Shown one piece after another: positions 1 to 7,158 of a DNA stretch of 40,581 nt. The position numbers were made by a program, and so were the translations under genes. Numbering within the stretch: position 1 is the first letter of the stretch; each line of letters starts with the position of its first letter. The DNA is from CAZSAL01 sp964604825 (GTDB lineage Bacteria > Elusimicrobiota > Elusimicrobia > 2-01-FULL-59-12): NCBI GenBank assembly GCA_964604825.1, contig CAZSAL010000020.1:1-40581 (forward strand), read 5' to 3'. The notes beneath the pieces are model-generated. The model searched no databases. It was not told the origin of the DNA and was given only the letters and a program-made list of their open reading frames with translations.

Positions 1-131
1 CGGGATATATCAGACGGGAATTACGCCGACCTTTTTTACCAGCGGGGAAGTTCTGTGCGTTGCTTGACAGCCCCTTACATCATTGATAGACTTCGAACAA
101 TTCCAAAGCTATACAAGGAGGCGACGTAAAC
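1..131. other. Upstream edge of window, no confident gene
   Basis: This stretch precedes the pilin gene. Frame 1 is open from base 1 to a TAA at 127-129, and frame 2 is open from the edge to a TGA at 65-67. Either could be the tail of a gene that begins outside the window, but neither tail is recognisable. The only functional signals I can support here are the promoter at 64-92 and the Shine-Dalgarno AAGGAGG at about 116-122 in front of the pilin ATG. Confidence 0.3.
64..92 (+). promoter_or_regulatory. Sigma70-type promoter of the pilin gene
   Basis: A perfect -35 TTGACA (64-69) is followed after 17 bases by TAGACT (87-92), which matches four of six positions of the -10 consensus. The predicted start, near base 99, leaves a leader of about 33 bases that contains the AAGGAGG ribosome binding site of the pilin gene. 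The strong promoter, strong ribosome site and downstream terminator together suit a highly expressed structural pilin. Confidence 0.6.
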
Positions 132-575
132 ATGATTAAAAACAGAAAAGGGTTTACTCTCATTGAGCTGATGATCGTAGTCGCAATCATTGGTATCCTG
201 GCAGCCATTGCCATTCCTAAGTTCTCTCAGCTCATCACCAAAGGAAACGAAGCGAACACCAAGGGAAATCTGGGGTCACTCCGTTCGGCGCTTTCCATTT
301 ATTATGGAGATACCGAAGGCCAATACCCTGCAGATGATCTGACTTCGCTTACTTCCAGTTCGAAGTATATGACGGCGATTCCTGTGGCGAAATTGCCTGC
401 GGTGTCCAGTTACAATACCGGCCACGCAGACAGCGCTGGTGTTACCCAGGAAACAACTCCGGGAGATGGCGGCGGCTGGTCGTATGACAACACTTCAACA
501 GACAACAACTGGGGAAGGATCCTTGTCCGCTGCACACACAGCGATTCACGCGGTAATCTCTGGACGTCTTATTGA
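132..575 (+). CDS. pilA: Type IV major pilin / GspG-like pseudopilin
   Basis: This 147-residue structural subunit of a type IV pilus (or related pseudopilus) is expected to be held in the inner membrane before assembly. It has a class III prepilin leader: a short basic peptide (MIKNRKG), cleavage after Gly7, Phe8 as the first mature residue and Glu12 at the conserved mature +5 position. A hydrophobic helix follows (about residues 10-30) with the usual IVVAIIGILAAIAIP core. The C-terminal part, rich in Gly, Trp, Asp and Asn (GGGWSYDN, then NNWGRIL), resembles GspG-like pilins. Only one cysteine is visible, so the classical C-terminal disulphide loop is absent. The start is fixed by AAGGAGG a few bases upstream. 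It has its own promoter and terminator, so it is probably monocistronic and abundant. PilD, the enzyme that would process it, is encoded next door. A true GspG pseudopilin is the alternative. Confidence 0.93.
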   Translation: MIKNRKGFTLIELMIVVAIIGILAAIAIPKFSQLITKGNEANTKGNLGSLRSALSIYYGDTEGQYPADDLTSLTSSSKYMTAIPVAKLPAVSSYNTGHADSAGVTQETTPGDGGGWSYDNTSTDNNWGRILVRCTHSDSRGNLWTSY

Positions 576-598
576 CGGAAGCAATTATTCAAATTGAG

Positions 599-634
599 AA
601 AGGCGACCCTGCAAAAAGGGTCGCCTTTCTTTTC
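599..634 (+). terminator. Rho-independent terminator after the pilin
   Basis: A perfect 12-base-pair stem (599-610 with 617-628) encloses the loop GCAAAA. A T-rich tract (626-634) follows. This is a textbook intrinsic terminator 23 bases after the pilin stop codon. It ends just before the pilD start at 640, so pilD transcription from the pilin promoter would need read-through. Confidence 0.88.
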
Positions 635-639
635 GTCCT

Positions 640-1410
640 ATGATTATTCTTCTTACACTTATCGGGCTTTGTGCCGGAAGTTTCGCCAATGTCTGCATCT
701 GGCGTTTACCCCGCGAAGAATCTTTGTTCCTGCCGTCCTCTCACTGCCCGTATTGCCACTCCCCAATCCGGCTTATTGATAATATTCCGTTATTAAGTTA
801 CTTCCTCTTAAAATCACGCTGCCGCGATTGCCGGAAAATGATTCCTCTGAGATATCCGCTGGTCGAATTAAGCATGGGCCTGCTTTTTGGCCTGGCGGCA
901 TGGCGATATCAATACACGCCTGCAATGGCTATGCTGGCCTGCTGGATCAGTTTTTACATGTTGACTATATCGCTCATAGACGTCCAGAATAAAATCATCC
1001 CCGACGAACTGTCCCTATCACTTCTTATTTCCGGCTGGGCGTTTAGTTCAGCGAATCCATTCTTACGCTGGCAAAATACCCATACCGTAATTGAAAGTTT
1101 TTCAGCAGCCGCAGCGGGAGCAATATTCATGTTTCTGATGGCATGGGTTGGAGAGAAATTATTTAAAAAGGAAGCGCTTGGAGGAGGGGACATTAAATTA
1201 GTTGCAGCCGCAGGCGCTATTTTAGGCTGGAATGGCTTGTTAGGATCTATTTTATTAGGTTCAATTATTGGATCAATTTTCGGCGTTTTGCTGATTATAT
1301 TACATCGCAAAAATCGGAATGAATTTATACCTTTTGGCCCATTTCTTTGCCTTGGAGTATATCTGACATGCTTAAGACCCATTTTCTGGATTCGGATCCT
1401 TTTTCCTTGA
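640..1410 (+). CDS. pilD: Type IV prepilin peptidase / N-methyltransferase PilD
   Basis: This 256-residue polytopic inner-membrane aspartyl protease cleaves prepilin leaders; family members also N-methylate the new N-terminus. The cytoplasmic zinc-binding loop has two CxxC pairs, C36/C39 and C61/C64. The catalytic aspartates are D114 (SLIDVQN) and D184 in the family motif GGGDIK. Hydrophobic segments fill the rest, as expected. The protein starts almost directly in the first membrane helix, so its N-terminus is short for the family. No Shine-Dalgarno sequence is visible, and the ATG lies only a few bases after the pilin terminator. Translation initiation here may be weak, or the real promoter may overlap the terminator. 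The gene is somewhat richer in AT than its neighbours. The catalytic motifs leave little doubt about the family. Confidence 0.95.
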   Translation: MIILLTLIGLCAGSFANVCIWRLPREESLFLPSSHCPYCHSPIRLIDNIPLLSYFLLKSRCRDCRKMIPLRYPLVELSMGLLFGLAAWRYQYTPAMAMLACWISFYMLTISLIDVQNKIIPDELSLSLLISGWAFSSANPFLRWQNTHTVIESFSAAAAGAIFMFLMAWVGEKLFKKEALGGGDIKLVAAAGAILGWNGLLGSILLGSIIGSIFGVLLIILHRKNRNEFIPFGPFLCLGVYLTCLRPIFWIRILFP

Positions 1411-1439
1411 CAAATCTTAACACTGCTGCTAAACATAAT
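1407..1439 (+). promoter_or_regulatory. Candidate promoter for pilMNOPQ
   Basis: A perfect TTGACA (1407-1412) overlaps the pilD stop codon. Two imperfect -10 candidates follow: TAAACA at 17-base spacing (1430-1435) and the better CATAAT at 21-base spacing (1434-1439). Neither pairing is ideal. The position, in the only real gap between pilD and pilM, supports an operon promoter. Confidence 0.35.
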
Positions 1440-1477
1440 CGCCACACCAATGTTTCGCTTCAATTTTAGGTATTGAA

Positions 1478-2581
1478 ATGAACATGACTCTGCCAACATT
1501 CAAGTCTCTATCGTTACTTAAAAAATCAAGAGGACTGCTTGGAGTCGATCTTGGGACCACTTCCATTAAAATCGTTCGATTGGAACGCAGGGGAGCAAAC
1601 TGGTCGCTGGCGCATTGTGGGGTTATCCCCTATGGCGAAGATCTTCCTATGGATGCACCTCTTAACGAAAGGCGCCTGCAGGCTGCTGATGCTCTGATCG
1701 GATATCTGAGTGAAAATTTGCTGGGCCAGAAACGAACGGCATTTTCCATCTCCGGGAATTCTGTTATCGTACGTTACGTAAAACTTCCGAAAATGAAAAC
1801 CGACGAACTCAAGGAATCCTTAAAATTCGAAGCGGAACCGTACATTCCATTTAACATCGACGATGTAAATCTGGGCTACTTTATAATAGGCGACACGCTT
1901 GAAGATGGGCGCCCAATGATGGAAACGGTCTTAGTCGCCGCCAAGAAAGATGCCGTTGAAACGAAAACGGACATTCTTAAAGAAGCCGGACTTCAACCCG
2001 TTATCCTGGATGTCGATGCTTTTGCTTTGGAATCCATTTATGAAATTATTGCCCCCGGAACGACTGATACCGTCATTTTTATGAATATCGGCGCGACAGC
2101 CACCAGCATATCTATCGTCGAAAAAGGCATCAGCAAAGTAGTCCGGGACGTTTTTATCGCAGGAAATTCATTTACCAAAGCGCTGCAGCGCCAGATGCAG
2201 TGCGACATAAAAACCGCCGAAGAGAAAAAGAAAATCTGGGGGTTATCAGAAGGCTCCGGGGACTCCGAAGCCCAGCAGATATATGATGCCCTCATCCCGG
2301 TTGTTCAAGATCTTGCAGCGGAAGTCCGTAGATCTATTGATTTCTATCTGTCTCAAGGTCCTGACCGCTCGGTGCAAAAAATCCTTCTCTGCGGGGGCTC
2401 GGCCAGTCTGAAAAATATCGACAAGTTCCTGGCGCGCGACCTAGCCGTTTCCACGGAAATTTTTAATCCCTTCACCGCATTTGGTGACATTCTTATCACG
2501 GATGAGAACCGCAGCCAATTGCCTCAGATGGCGGTGGCTGCGGGCATGGCCATGCGAAACGAGCAGGATGAATATTCATGA
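1478..2581 (+). CDS. pilM: Type IV pilus assembly protein PilM
   Basis: This 367-residue actin-like cytoplasmic ATPase forms the inner-membrane alignment complex with PilN and PilO and links it to the motor. The first phosphate-binding loop is at residues 22-31 (GVDLGTTSIK). A second (MNIGATATS) lies near residue 205, and a glycine-rich adenosine motif (LLCGGSASL) near 305, giving the ASKHA order. A conserved block (KLPKMKTDELKESLKFEAEPYIPF) is typical of PilM. Length is normal for the family. The stop overlaps the pilN start in an ATGA, so translation is probably coupled. The ATG at 1478 is followed by a second ATG two codons later; either could be used. Confidence 0.95.
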   Translation: MNMTLPTFKSLSLLKKSRGLLGVDLGTTSIKIVRLERRGANWSLAHCGVIPYGEDLPMDAPLNERRLQAADALIGYLSENLLGQKRTAFSISGNSVIVRYVKLPKMKTDELKESLKFEAEPYIPFNIDDVNLGYFIIGDTLEDGRPMMETVLVAAKKDAVETKTDILKEAGLQPVILDVDAFALESIYEIIAPGTTDTVIFMNIGATATSISIVEKGISKVVRDVFIAGNSFTKALQRQMQCDIKTAEEKKKIWGLSEGSGDSEAQQIYDALIPVVQDLAAEVRRSIDFYLSQGPDRSVQKILLCGGSASLKNIDKFLARDLAVSTEIFNPFTAFGDILITDENRSQLPQMAVAAGMAMRNEQDEYS

Positions 2582-3171
2582 TCCGCATTAATCTATTACC
2601 CCGTGAAGTACGCGCCGAGAAAGTTCCGGCAGCCATGCTCCTTCCCGCCGGGATCGTCTTAACGGCGGTGATTGCAATTATGATTCCTGTGACTATTTCC
2701 ATGCGGACAAGCTGCTCAAGCCTGCACAGGCAGATGGTTAATCTGCAGCGGGAAATTGACCGTTTCCAGCCTCAGGTGCAGCGCGTTGATGAGATGGAGA
2801 AAAATAAAACCCAGCTTCAGGCGCGCAAGAATCTTGTCCTGCTCCTGGAAAACGAAAGGCTGACTTACCCTGTTTTTTTTGAAGATCTCTTGAAGGAATT
2901 ACCATCGAATTTATGGTTCACCAGCATGACTACTGTCAAAAAGCCCGACAGCTCAATGGGAATTGATCTGGACATCGTTGCTTTGGACAATTATGTCATA
3001 GCTGATTTTCTTTCAAATCTGGAAACTTCAAAGACTTTCACCGGAGCGGATCTGGGAACGATTTCAGCAGCGCAAAATCCAGCGGGTGGCACGACATTAT
3101 CTTTTCACCTGCGGATGAATTATCGAGCACAGGTTGCCACCAATGCAATTAACACTACCCAAAGACCGTAA
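2578..3171 (+). CDS. pilN: Type IV pilus assembly protein PilN
   Basis: This 197-residue bitopic inner-membrane protein has a short cytoplasmic tail that binds PilM. The N-terminus IRINLLPREVR contains the INLLP signature that docks into PilM. One transmembrane helix follows (about residues 17-41), then a likely coiled coil rich in Gln, Glu and Lys (about 45-90) and a periplasmic ferredoxin-like domain. The start overlaps the pilM stop by four bases. The 3' end overlaps pilO by 29 bases. The INLLP motif and gene order make the call firm. Confidence 0.93.
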   Translation: MIRINLLPREVRAEKVPAAMLLPAGIVLTAVIAIMIPVTISMRTSCSSLHRQMVNLQREIDRFQPQVQRVDEMEKNKTQLQARKNLVLLLENERLTYPVFFEDLLKELPSNLWFTSMTTVKKPDSSMGIDLDIVALDNYVIADFLSNLETSKTFTGADLGTISAAQNPAGGTTLSFHLRMNYRAQVATNAINTTQRP

Positions 3172-3706
3172 CACGCTACTGGCGATAACCGTGGCAGCCC
3201 TTTTTCTGGGGGGCGTCATTTTTGGTTATACAACTATAATTTTTATGCCGCTTCACAAAGATATCGTTAAATCGCGGACGGAAGTGCAAAACCTTTCCGG
3301 ACGTTTAAACATGGTCCGGCAGAAAGTCGCAAAACTTCCAAAGCTGCAGCAGGAGATGGCCGAGTTGCAGATAGAAGTTTTTGAAATGGAACAGCAACTG
3401 CCAAAATCGGCCGAATTGCCGGGGCTACTGAGGACATTAACGCATCGCGCCGAGACAAATGGACTTCAGCTTTCGAGCCTGGCGCCAGGGAAACCGGTTT
3501 CAAAGGGCCAGTATGATGAGATCCCTTACGTTATTACGGCTGTGGCCTCTTTTCATTCACTGGGACGTTTTTTGACGGCGATGGGAACGGGAAGCAGGCT
3601 TTTCGCCACACGCAACCTTACACTTTCTGCGGCGCAGGCAAAGGAAGATTCGTCAAAGACGGTCAGCGCGACATTTTCTCTAATAACGTTCCAATACCAT
3701 GGATAG
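3143..3706 (+). CDS. pilO: Type IV pilus assembly protein PilO
   Basis: This inner-membrane partner of PilN is 187 residues from the ATG at 3143. An in-frame TTG nine bases upstream (3134) is possible but less likely. The protein has a short cytoplasmic tail, one transmembrane helix (about residues 12-35), a coiled-coil stretch with charged heptads (about 42-90) and a periplasmic domain with the pattern ELPGLLRTLTHRAETNGLQL that is common in PilO. The gene overlaps pilN by 29 bases and the next gene by 8, so the block is translated as a tight operon. Confidence 0.9.
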   Translation: MQLTLPKDRNTLLAITVAALFLGGVIFGYTTIIFMPLHKDIVKSRTEVQNLSGRLNMVRQKVAKLPKLQQEMAELQIEVFEMEQQLPKSAELPGLLRTLTHRAETNGLQLSSLAPGKPVSKGQYDEIPYVITAVASFHSLGRFLTAMGTGSRLFATRNLTLSAAQAKEDSSKTVSATFSLITFQYHG

Positions 3707-4124
3707 ACACGTAACTTTTATTTTTGCAGTGTTTTTAGCCGGCAACGTTCTCGCCGCAGATCCGGCATTGCCAGGCAATAGTCCCGCGCCTCCGGCTACG
3801 CACCCTTACCAGAAATATCATTACCGTGCGGACCGGTTCTACCGCGATCCCTTTGTACCACTTGTAGGCTCGTCGCATATAAGCGAGTACGCAATCAACA
3901 GGCCGCCGCAGATTGCCTCTCTTGTGTTGAAGGGAATTGCCCACGATGATAGAGGAACGATAGCGCTATTGACAGCCGGGATTTCCTCTTATATTCTGCG
4001 GCACGGCCGTTTGTATGATGTCAGAAATCGAATGGTAAAGGGAATATCCGGAGTGATCAAGCCAAAAAGCGTTTTATTGATTGGCCGCGATCACACGGTT
4101 AAAGAATTTCGGATTCCTTATTAG
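3699..4124 (+). CDS. pilP: PilP-like pilus assembly protein
   Basis: This is a 141-residue exported protein with a plausible Sec signal peptide (MDRHVTFIFAVFLAGNVLA). A Pro/Ala-rich linker is followed by the motif RDPFVPLV and a small beta-rich domain (about residues 75-140). PilP proteins usually contain a DPF motif and a beta-sandwich that docks on the secretin, and here the gene sits exactly between pilO and pilQ. No lipobox cysteine is visible, so it is probably not a lipoprotein like classical PilP. Assignment rests mainly on position, length and the DPF motif. Confidence 0.72.
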   Translation: MDRHVTFIFAVFLAGNVLAADPALPGNSPAPPATHPYQKYHYRADRFYRDPFVPLVGSSHISEYAINRPPQIASLVLKGIAHDDRGTIALLTAGISSYILRHGRLYDVRNRMVKGISGVIKPKSVLLIGRDHTVKEFRIPY

Positions 4125-4174
4125 ATTTTTGTTGTTAAAAGCTGTGGAATTGGATATGAAAATGGAGGCGTAAC

Positions 4175-5653
4175 ATGACTTCCTTAAGACGATTTATCGG
4201 ACTGGTTTTATCGATTGCCCTGGGTATGCAGCCTCTCTATGGGGCAAATTCTCCTGTGCCCGCGGCGGGAACGACTGCCGCCGCCTCCGCGAACGCCGCA
4301 GCTGAAACCTCTGCGATTGCAAAGGCGAATATGCCGGAAAATATTTCGATGACTCAGATAGCGCTTCCCAAAACGCTCATATCCGTAGATTTTCAGGATA
4401 CAGACGTCCGCGACGTGCTGCACATGCTTGCCCTTAAATCGAACATGAACATAATTTATGGAAATGATATTCTGGGCACGATTACTCTGCACCTTGATAA
4501 AGTCCCTTTCGACCAGGCCTTCCAGACCGTATTGACTCTTAAAGGTTACGTTGCGCTTCGTCTTGGACCGCGTATTATCCGCGTAATCACCTCTGGAGAA
4601 CTTAATCAGGAAGAATCGCAGGCAACGGCATTTACAAGGGTTTTTCAATTGAACTATGCGGCGGCAGCCGACGTAAAAACGCAGCTTGACGCCATACGTA
4701 ATGCCGCGGGGCGCAAAGGCGTCAGCACTGTGGACTCAAAAACGAATTCCATCATACTGACTGACACCCAGGAGGGCCTTAAAGAAGCGGAGTATCTTAT
4801 TCCGTCTCTTGATCGCAAACCGCAGGAAGTAGATATCGAGGCGAAAATCGTCGAAGTAACTCTTAATGACCAGACGACTATGGGAATAACCTGGGGATAT
4901 GCGCGATCTGCGGGAGGGGGGAACAGCTACGGCTCAAGCACTCAGCAGACCAGCAACACCGGACCGGGAACATCCGGACAGATCGGAGGCGTTGTGACTA
5001 CTCCGAATGTACCTTCCGGATCAGGGAATACTAGCACCAGTGGGAGCACGACAGGATCAGCATCTTCTGTTGGGGCCCTGGGAGTCGCTTTGGCAGACAC
5101 AAGTCAAATTGCGTTTTCTTTTTTACATGGCGACGCCGCCAATCTCCTGTCCATTCAATTATCCGCTCTAGCCATCAAGAACAAACTGAAAGTTCTTTCT
5201 AATCCGCATATCGTTACGATGAACAACGAGGAAGCGACGATCGAAGTTGCGGATCAGGAACCCTATCAGGTAGTGTCGCAGACCGCCGTAGGGACGCAGG
5301 TAGGCTTTCAATTCGTAAACGCCGGAGTGAAGCTGACCGTTCGCCCAACGATTAATGCGGACCGGCGAATCACGCTGAAAGTTCGTCCTGAAGTCAGCAG
5401 CCCGGGGGCTGCGCCCTTCACGGGCGCGCCGCCCGTGATCAACACCCGCAACGCGAACACAACCGTGCTCCTTCGCGACGGAGAAACCCTTGCCATTGGC
5501 GGGCTGATTACTGAAAGCACTCAGAAAATCGTGACCGGTATTCCCATCCTGATGAGCATACCGTTCCTCGGCGCGCTCTTCCGCAGCAAACAGGACATCA
5601 AGCAACGCACGGAATTGATCGTCCTTCTTACGCCAAAGATATCGGTCGAATAA
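4175..5653 (+). CDS. pilQ: Type IV pilus secretin PilQ (short form)
   Basis: This outer-membrane secretin, 492 residues, forms the gated pore through which the pilus leaves the cell. A signal peptide (residues 1-24) and an Ala-rich linker lead to an STN/N0-like domain (about 70-145, ISVDFQDTDVRDVLHMLA). Next come a secretin_N domain (about 150-230) and the C-terminal secretin barrel with its typical end (TGIPILMSIPFLGALF, then RTELIVLLTPKI). The usual N-terminal AMIN domains are missing, so it is clearly shorter than proteobacterial PilQ. A Gly/Ser/Thr-rich insertion (about residues 245-300) interrupts the domain and may be an exposed loop. A strong GGAGGCG ribosome site precedes the ATG. The stop overlaps the next start in TAATG. 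Confidence 0.92.
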   Translation: MTSLRRFIGLVLSIALGMQPLYGANSPVPAAGTTAAASANAAAETSAIAKANMPENISMTQIALPKTLISVDFQDTDVRDVLHMLALKSNMNIIYGNDILGTITLHLDKVPFDQAFQTVLTLKGYVALRLGPRIIRVITSGELNQEESQATAFTRVFQLNYAAAADVKTQLDAIRNAAGRKGVSTVDSKTNSIILTDTQEGLKEAEYLIPSLDRKPQEVDIEAKIVEVTLNDQTTMGITWGYARSAGGGNSYGSSTQQTSNTGPGTSGQIGGVVTTPNVPSGSGNTSTSGSTTGSASSVGALGVALADTSQIAFSFLHGDAANLLSIQLSALAIKNKLKVLSNPHIVTMNNEEATIEVADQEPYQVVSQTAVGTQVGFQFVNAGVKLTVRPTINADRRITLKVRPEVSSPGAAPFTGAPPVINTRNANTTVLLRDGETLAIGGLITESTQKIVTGIPILMSIPFLGALFRSKQDIKQRTELIVLLTPKISVE

Positions 5654-7158
5654 TGATCGACCGGCGCGGCCGGGACATATTGCCGTACCATCTCCTTATC
5701 ATTGTTCCTGTCCTGGCTTTTTCATTTCTGGCAAATGGCGCCATTGATCTCTGGGCGCAAACAATACTTCATCTTTTCCTGTTTACGGGCGCTGCGGCGG
5801 CCTTCTGGTTTATCTTTCCTATTCTCCATAACAAGGAACTGCCGGCGTGGATCTTGCTTCTGTCCGTACTGGCAATTGCCACGGCGTTTTCCGGCGCATG
5901 TTTTATAAGCCGGGAAACATTCCTTCTTTGGGTCGATTATTTTCTTATCTTCACGCTTGCCGGATCGTTAATCCGAAGTGAAGTCCATTTTCTAAGGCGG
6001 GTTCTTTCATTCTTTGGTCTTTTCCTTTCCCTGGCAGCGATTGTTGAATCTGCGCTGCTGCGGCATCCGCCAAAACTAACGCTGCTCAATCCCAACATAC
6101 TGGCAGGCTGTTTGCTGATATTTATTTTTCTTGCAGCCGACGAATTTTGCCGCAACAAAAACGTTCTGGACGGTGCATCCGCTGCCGCCGCACTTGCAGC
6201 GCTGCTGTTAACCAGATCGTTCGGAGCGATTTTCGCCGCAGCCGCAGGGAGCGCATATCTCGCATTCCGTACCAGGACTCCCAATCGAGCAGACAGATTA
6301 TCACGGATAATGCCTGGTTTTTTCCTGGTCATCATTTTTTGCCTGGTTTACTGGCAGATAAAACGTGGTTGGGACTGGCACCGTCTTGCCTGGTGGCAGG
6401 GAGCGCTCGTGGTTATTCGTCAACACCCTTTTCTGGGTCTGGGGCCGGGAACATACGAGCATGCCATGTCTTTTCTGCATCTGCCTTTGCGGACATGGTT
6501 TGCGCACAATACTTTCCTGCAGTTTGCCGCGGAATCGGGTACTCCCTCGCTTTTTTGTCTCGTTTTCATAATCGGATCCTTATTCCGAAAACAAACATAC
6601 CCTATTCAAGCGGGAATCGTGGCGGTGCTCGCACATAACCTGGTTGATTATTCGCTTTCGATCCCTGCCGTTTCTTTTCTTTTCTGGATAATGCTCGGAA
6701 TGAACTTGGACTATGGCCTGTCTCCTTCAGCGAACGGCACGAAAGAACGCTTGGAGAAGGCTCTGATTATTTCTCTTCTCTTCAGCGCGGCCTGGACAGC
6801 ATGGGCTCACTTTAAAGCGGATCAAGCCTGCACGCAGGCTGTTTATGCCTTCCAGCGCGGATTAGGCAACGAAGGAGAACACCTGCTTAGAAAATCCCTT
6901 CAATGGGATTCGCGCGATTCTAAGATATACGCGGTCAAAGGGAATGCCCTTTATAATGACGCCACTGCCCGAAAATCACGCGCTGAACTGCAGGAAGCTC
7001 TAGCCTGGATGCTCGAAGCTGTTCGTAAAGAACCGATAAACTCCCATTATTACCGAAGCGCTTTGCAGATAACCCGGGAACTGGGCTTGTCAGATATGGC
7101 GTCTGAACTAAGTTCCGTTCTAGAAGGGGGGAAAATTCCTAAGCATGCGGCTTTCTAA
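5653..7158 (+). CDS. Wzy_C / O-antigen ligase-type membrane protein with TPR-like tail (copy 1)
   Basis: This 501-residue polytopic membrane protein has about ten hydrophobic segments. The periplasmic loop carries the Wzy_C signature: GLGPGTYEHA followed by AHNTFLQFAAESG (about residues 255-300). Members of this family polymerise or ligate lipid-linked glycans; PglL-type members transfer glycans to pilin. The last 110 residues are soluble, with helix pairs resembling TPRs (AFQRGLGNEGEHLLRKSL). The gene begins inside the pilQ stop region and overlaps the next, similar gene by 14 bases. This suggests coexpression with the pilus and a possible role in glycosylating it, although polysaccharide polymerase or ligase is equally compatible with the sequence. 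Confidence 0.82.
   Translation: MIDRRGRDILPYHLLIIVPVLAFSFLANGAIDLWAQTILHLFLFTGAAAAFWFIFPILHNKELPAWILLLSVLAIATAFSGACFISRETFLLWVDYFLIFTLAGSLIRSEVHFLRRVLSFFGLFLSLAAIVESALLRHPPKLTLLNPNILAGCLLIFIFLAADEFCRNKNVLDGASAAAALAALLLTRSFGAIFAAAAGSAYLAFRTRTPNRADRLSRIMPGFFLVIIFCLVYWQIKRGWDWHRLAWWQGALVVIRQHPFLGLGPGTYEHAMSFLHLPLRTWFAHNTFLQFAAESGTPSLFCLVFIIGSLFRKQTYPIQAGIVAVLAHNLVDYSLSIPAVSFLFWIMLGMNLDYGLSPSANGTKERLEKALIISLLFSAAWTAWAHFKADQACTQAVYAFQRGLGNEGEHLLRKSLQWDSRDSKIYAVKGNALYNDATARKSRAELQEALAWMLEAVRKEPINSHYYRSALQITRELGLSDMASELSSVLEGGKIPKHAAF

Noticed and set aside
1..129. Frame 1 open from the edge to TAA at 127-129
   Set aside because: It runs through the pilin promoter and ribosome site, and the peptide is unrecognisable; 42 open codons can occur by chance.
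954..1499. Antisense open frame opposite pilD
   Set aside because: PilD catalytic motifs are intact on the + strand and the antisense product resembles nothing.
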